Of a stretch of 64,000 nt of DNA, positions 63,246 through 64,000 are shown piece after piece. This DNA comes from Bdellovibrio sp047344985 (GTDB lineage Bacteria > Bdellovibrionota > Bdellovibrionia > Bdellovibrionales > Bdellovibrionaceae). Position 1 is the first letter of the stretch. Each line of letters starts with the position of its first letter. A model generated the notes under the pieces. That model worked only from the letters and a program-made list of their open reading frames with translations. It did no database searches and was not told the DNA's origin. Both the position numbers and the translations under genes were made by a program. Location: contig NZ_CP178861.1 in assembly GCF_047344985.1 (NCBI RefSeq), forward strand, positions 806,001-870,000, read 5' to 3'.

Positions 63246-64000
63246 ATGAGTTCAGAGTTGGTCGTCGCAGCAGTGCAAATGACATCCGTTGATGATGTTG
63301 AGACCAACTTGAAACAAATCGAAACTCAACTCGCCGAGATTTTTAAAAACTCTCAACCGCGCTTTGTGAGTTTTCCGGAAAACTGTCTTTATCTTCGTGT
63401 CGCTGAAGGCGAAAAAATCGAAGGACTGACGTTGTCTCACTCGGCATTTTCTAAACTTTCTGAGTTAGCAAAAAAATACAATACGCATTTGCATCTGGGC
63501 TCCGTTCCTCTCTATGTCGAGGGGCATCTTTATAATTCTTCAGTGCTTGTGACTCCGTCGGGAGAGACTCTGCCGACGTACCAAAAGCTGCATCTTTTTG
63601 ATATTCAGCTTGAGGGTCAAAAACCGATTCGTGAATCTGATGTTTTCCGTCATGGACAAAAACCGAATATCATCGAAGTCGATGGCTGGCGCATTGGTGA
63701 AGCGATTTGCTACGACGTGCGTTTTGCTGAGTTGTTTTCTCAATACGCGCGGCAAGAGGTCGACTTGATTTTGTTGCCTGCGGCATTCCTTGTGAAAACA
63801 GGGGAAGCTCACTGGGAGATTTTGCTCCGTGCTCGTGCAATTGAGAGTCAATCTTATGTGATGGCGGCGGCTCAAGGCGGCACTCATCAAAGTACGAAGA
63901 CCGGGGCGACTCGGGAAACTTACGGCCATAGTTTGATTATCGATCCGTGGGGCACAGTGGTGGGGCAAGTGGCAGAGCGTGCTCAAGGAGCCACAGTCGC
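63246..64000 (+). CDS. Carbon-nitrogen hydrolase (nitrilase family, Nit1/Nit2-like), cut by window end
   Basis: The first 251 codons of a nitrilase-superfamily amidase. The catalytic triad is visible: Glu in VSFPENCL, Lys in YQKLHLFD and Cys in GEAICYDVRFAEL. These forms, with a second glutamate near TGEAHWEILLRARAIE, match the Nit1/Nit2/omega-amidase and deaminated-glutathione amidase branch. The ATG has GGAG nine bases upstream and lies five bases after the previous stop. The gene continues beyond 64000. Confidence 0.9.
   Translation, partial: MSSELVVAAVQMTSVDDVETNLKQIETQLAEIFKNSQPRFVSFPENCLYLRVAEGEKIEGLTLSHSAFSKLSELAKKYNTHLHLGSVPLYVEGHLYNSSVLVTPSGETLPTYQKLHLFDIQLEGQKPIRESDVFRHGQKPNIIEVDGWRIGEAICYDVRFAELFSQYARQEVDLILLPAAFLVKTGEAHWEILLRARAIESQSYVMAAAQGGTHQSTKTGATRETYGHSLIIDPWGTVVGQVAERAQGATV

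Overview
The window looks like the chromosome of a Bdellovibrio-type predatory bacterium (Bdellovibrionota). The 16S rRNA has the feel of Bdellovibrio, base composition is moderate, and the gene set is that of a Gram-negative cell: LPS export, a type IV pilus alignment complex, many secreted or lipoprotein products and an OmpA-like porin. The genus is an inference from the rRNA and gene order; I could not run a search.

Layout. 1-4.4 kb: two ExbD/TolR proteins, an LptC protein that appears fused to an LptA-like domain, LptB and sigma-54. 4.4-10 kb: purine salvage (apt plus a nucleosidase), a large secreted protein with repeated fibrinogen-type cores, a ribosome hibernation factor and an orphan sensor-like membrane domain. 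10-15.5 kb: metK with a structured 3' region, lepA and three tandem signal peptidase I genes. 15.5-24.6 kb: a tightly overlapping run pyrB-carA-(unknown)-carB-(PhnD-like binding protein)-(ABC-2 exporter)-pilD that ends at one terminator. 24.6-30.5 kb: pilMNOPQ and a lipoprotein. 30.5-33 kb: rarA, a cupin and an unknown gene around a palindrome-rich region. 33-38.7 kb: a complete rRNA operon in the order tRNA-Ala, 16S, tRNA-Ile, 23S, 5S, with both processing stems visible.

38.7-49.4 kb holds envelope and secreted proteins: two hydrolases, a VWA-like lipoprotein, a FliG-C-like orphan, a pyroglutamyl peptidase, an autoregulated-looking Spy/ECF sigma/anti-sigma module and an OmpA-domain protein. 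49.4-57.3 kb holds a LysR regulator with a divergent quinone-reductase-like gene, an alkylation repair pair (Ada/AlkA fusion and Ogt), a DUF6178 protein, a D-amino-acid dehydrogenase-like flavoprotein and a short-chain dehydrogenase. 57.4-64 kb holds a BrkB-type membrane protein, small secreted proteins, an FMN reductase, a very GC-rich tRNA-derived repeat next to tRNA-Pro, the ribosomal proteins S18, L28 and L24, and the start of a nitrilase-family gene cut by the window end.

No insertion sequence, prophage, CRISPR array or toxin-antitoxin pair was seen. The points most worth following are the LptC-LptA fusion, the fibrinogen-like protein, the ECF module with its promoter, the tRNA-Pro-derived hairpin island, the pyrimidine-to-PilD operon, the set of apparently leaderless genes, and several structured intergenic RNAs.
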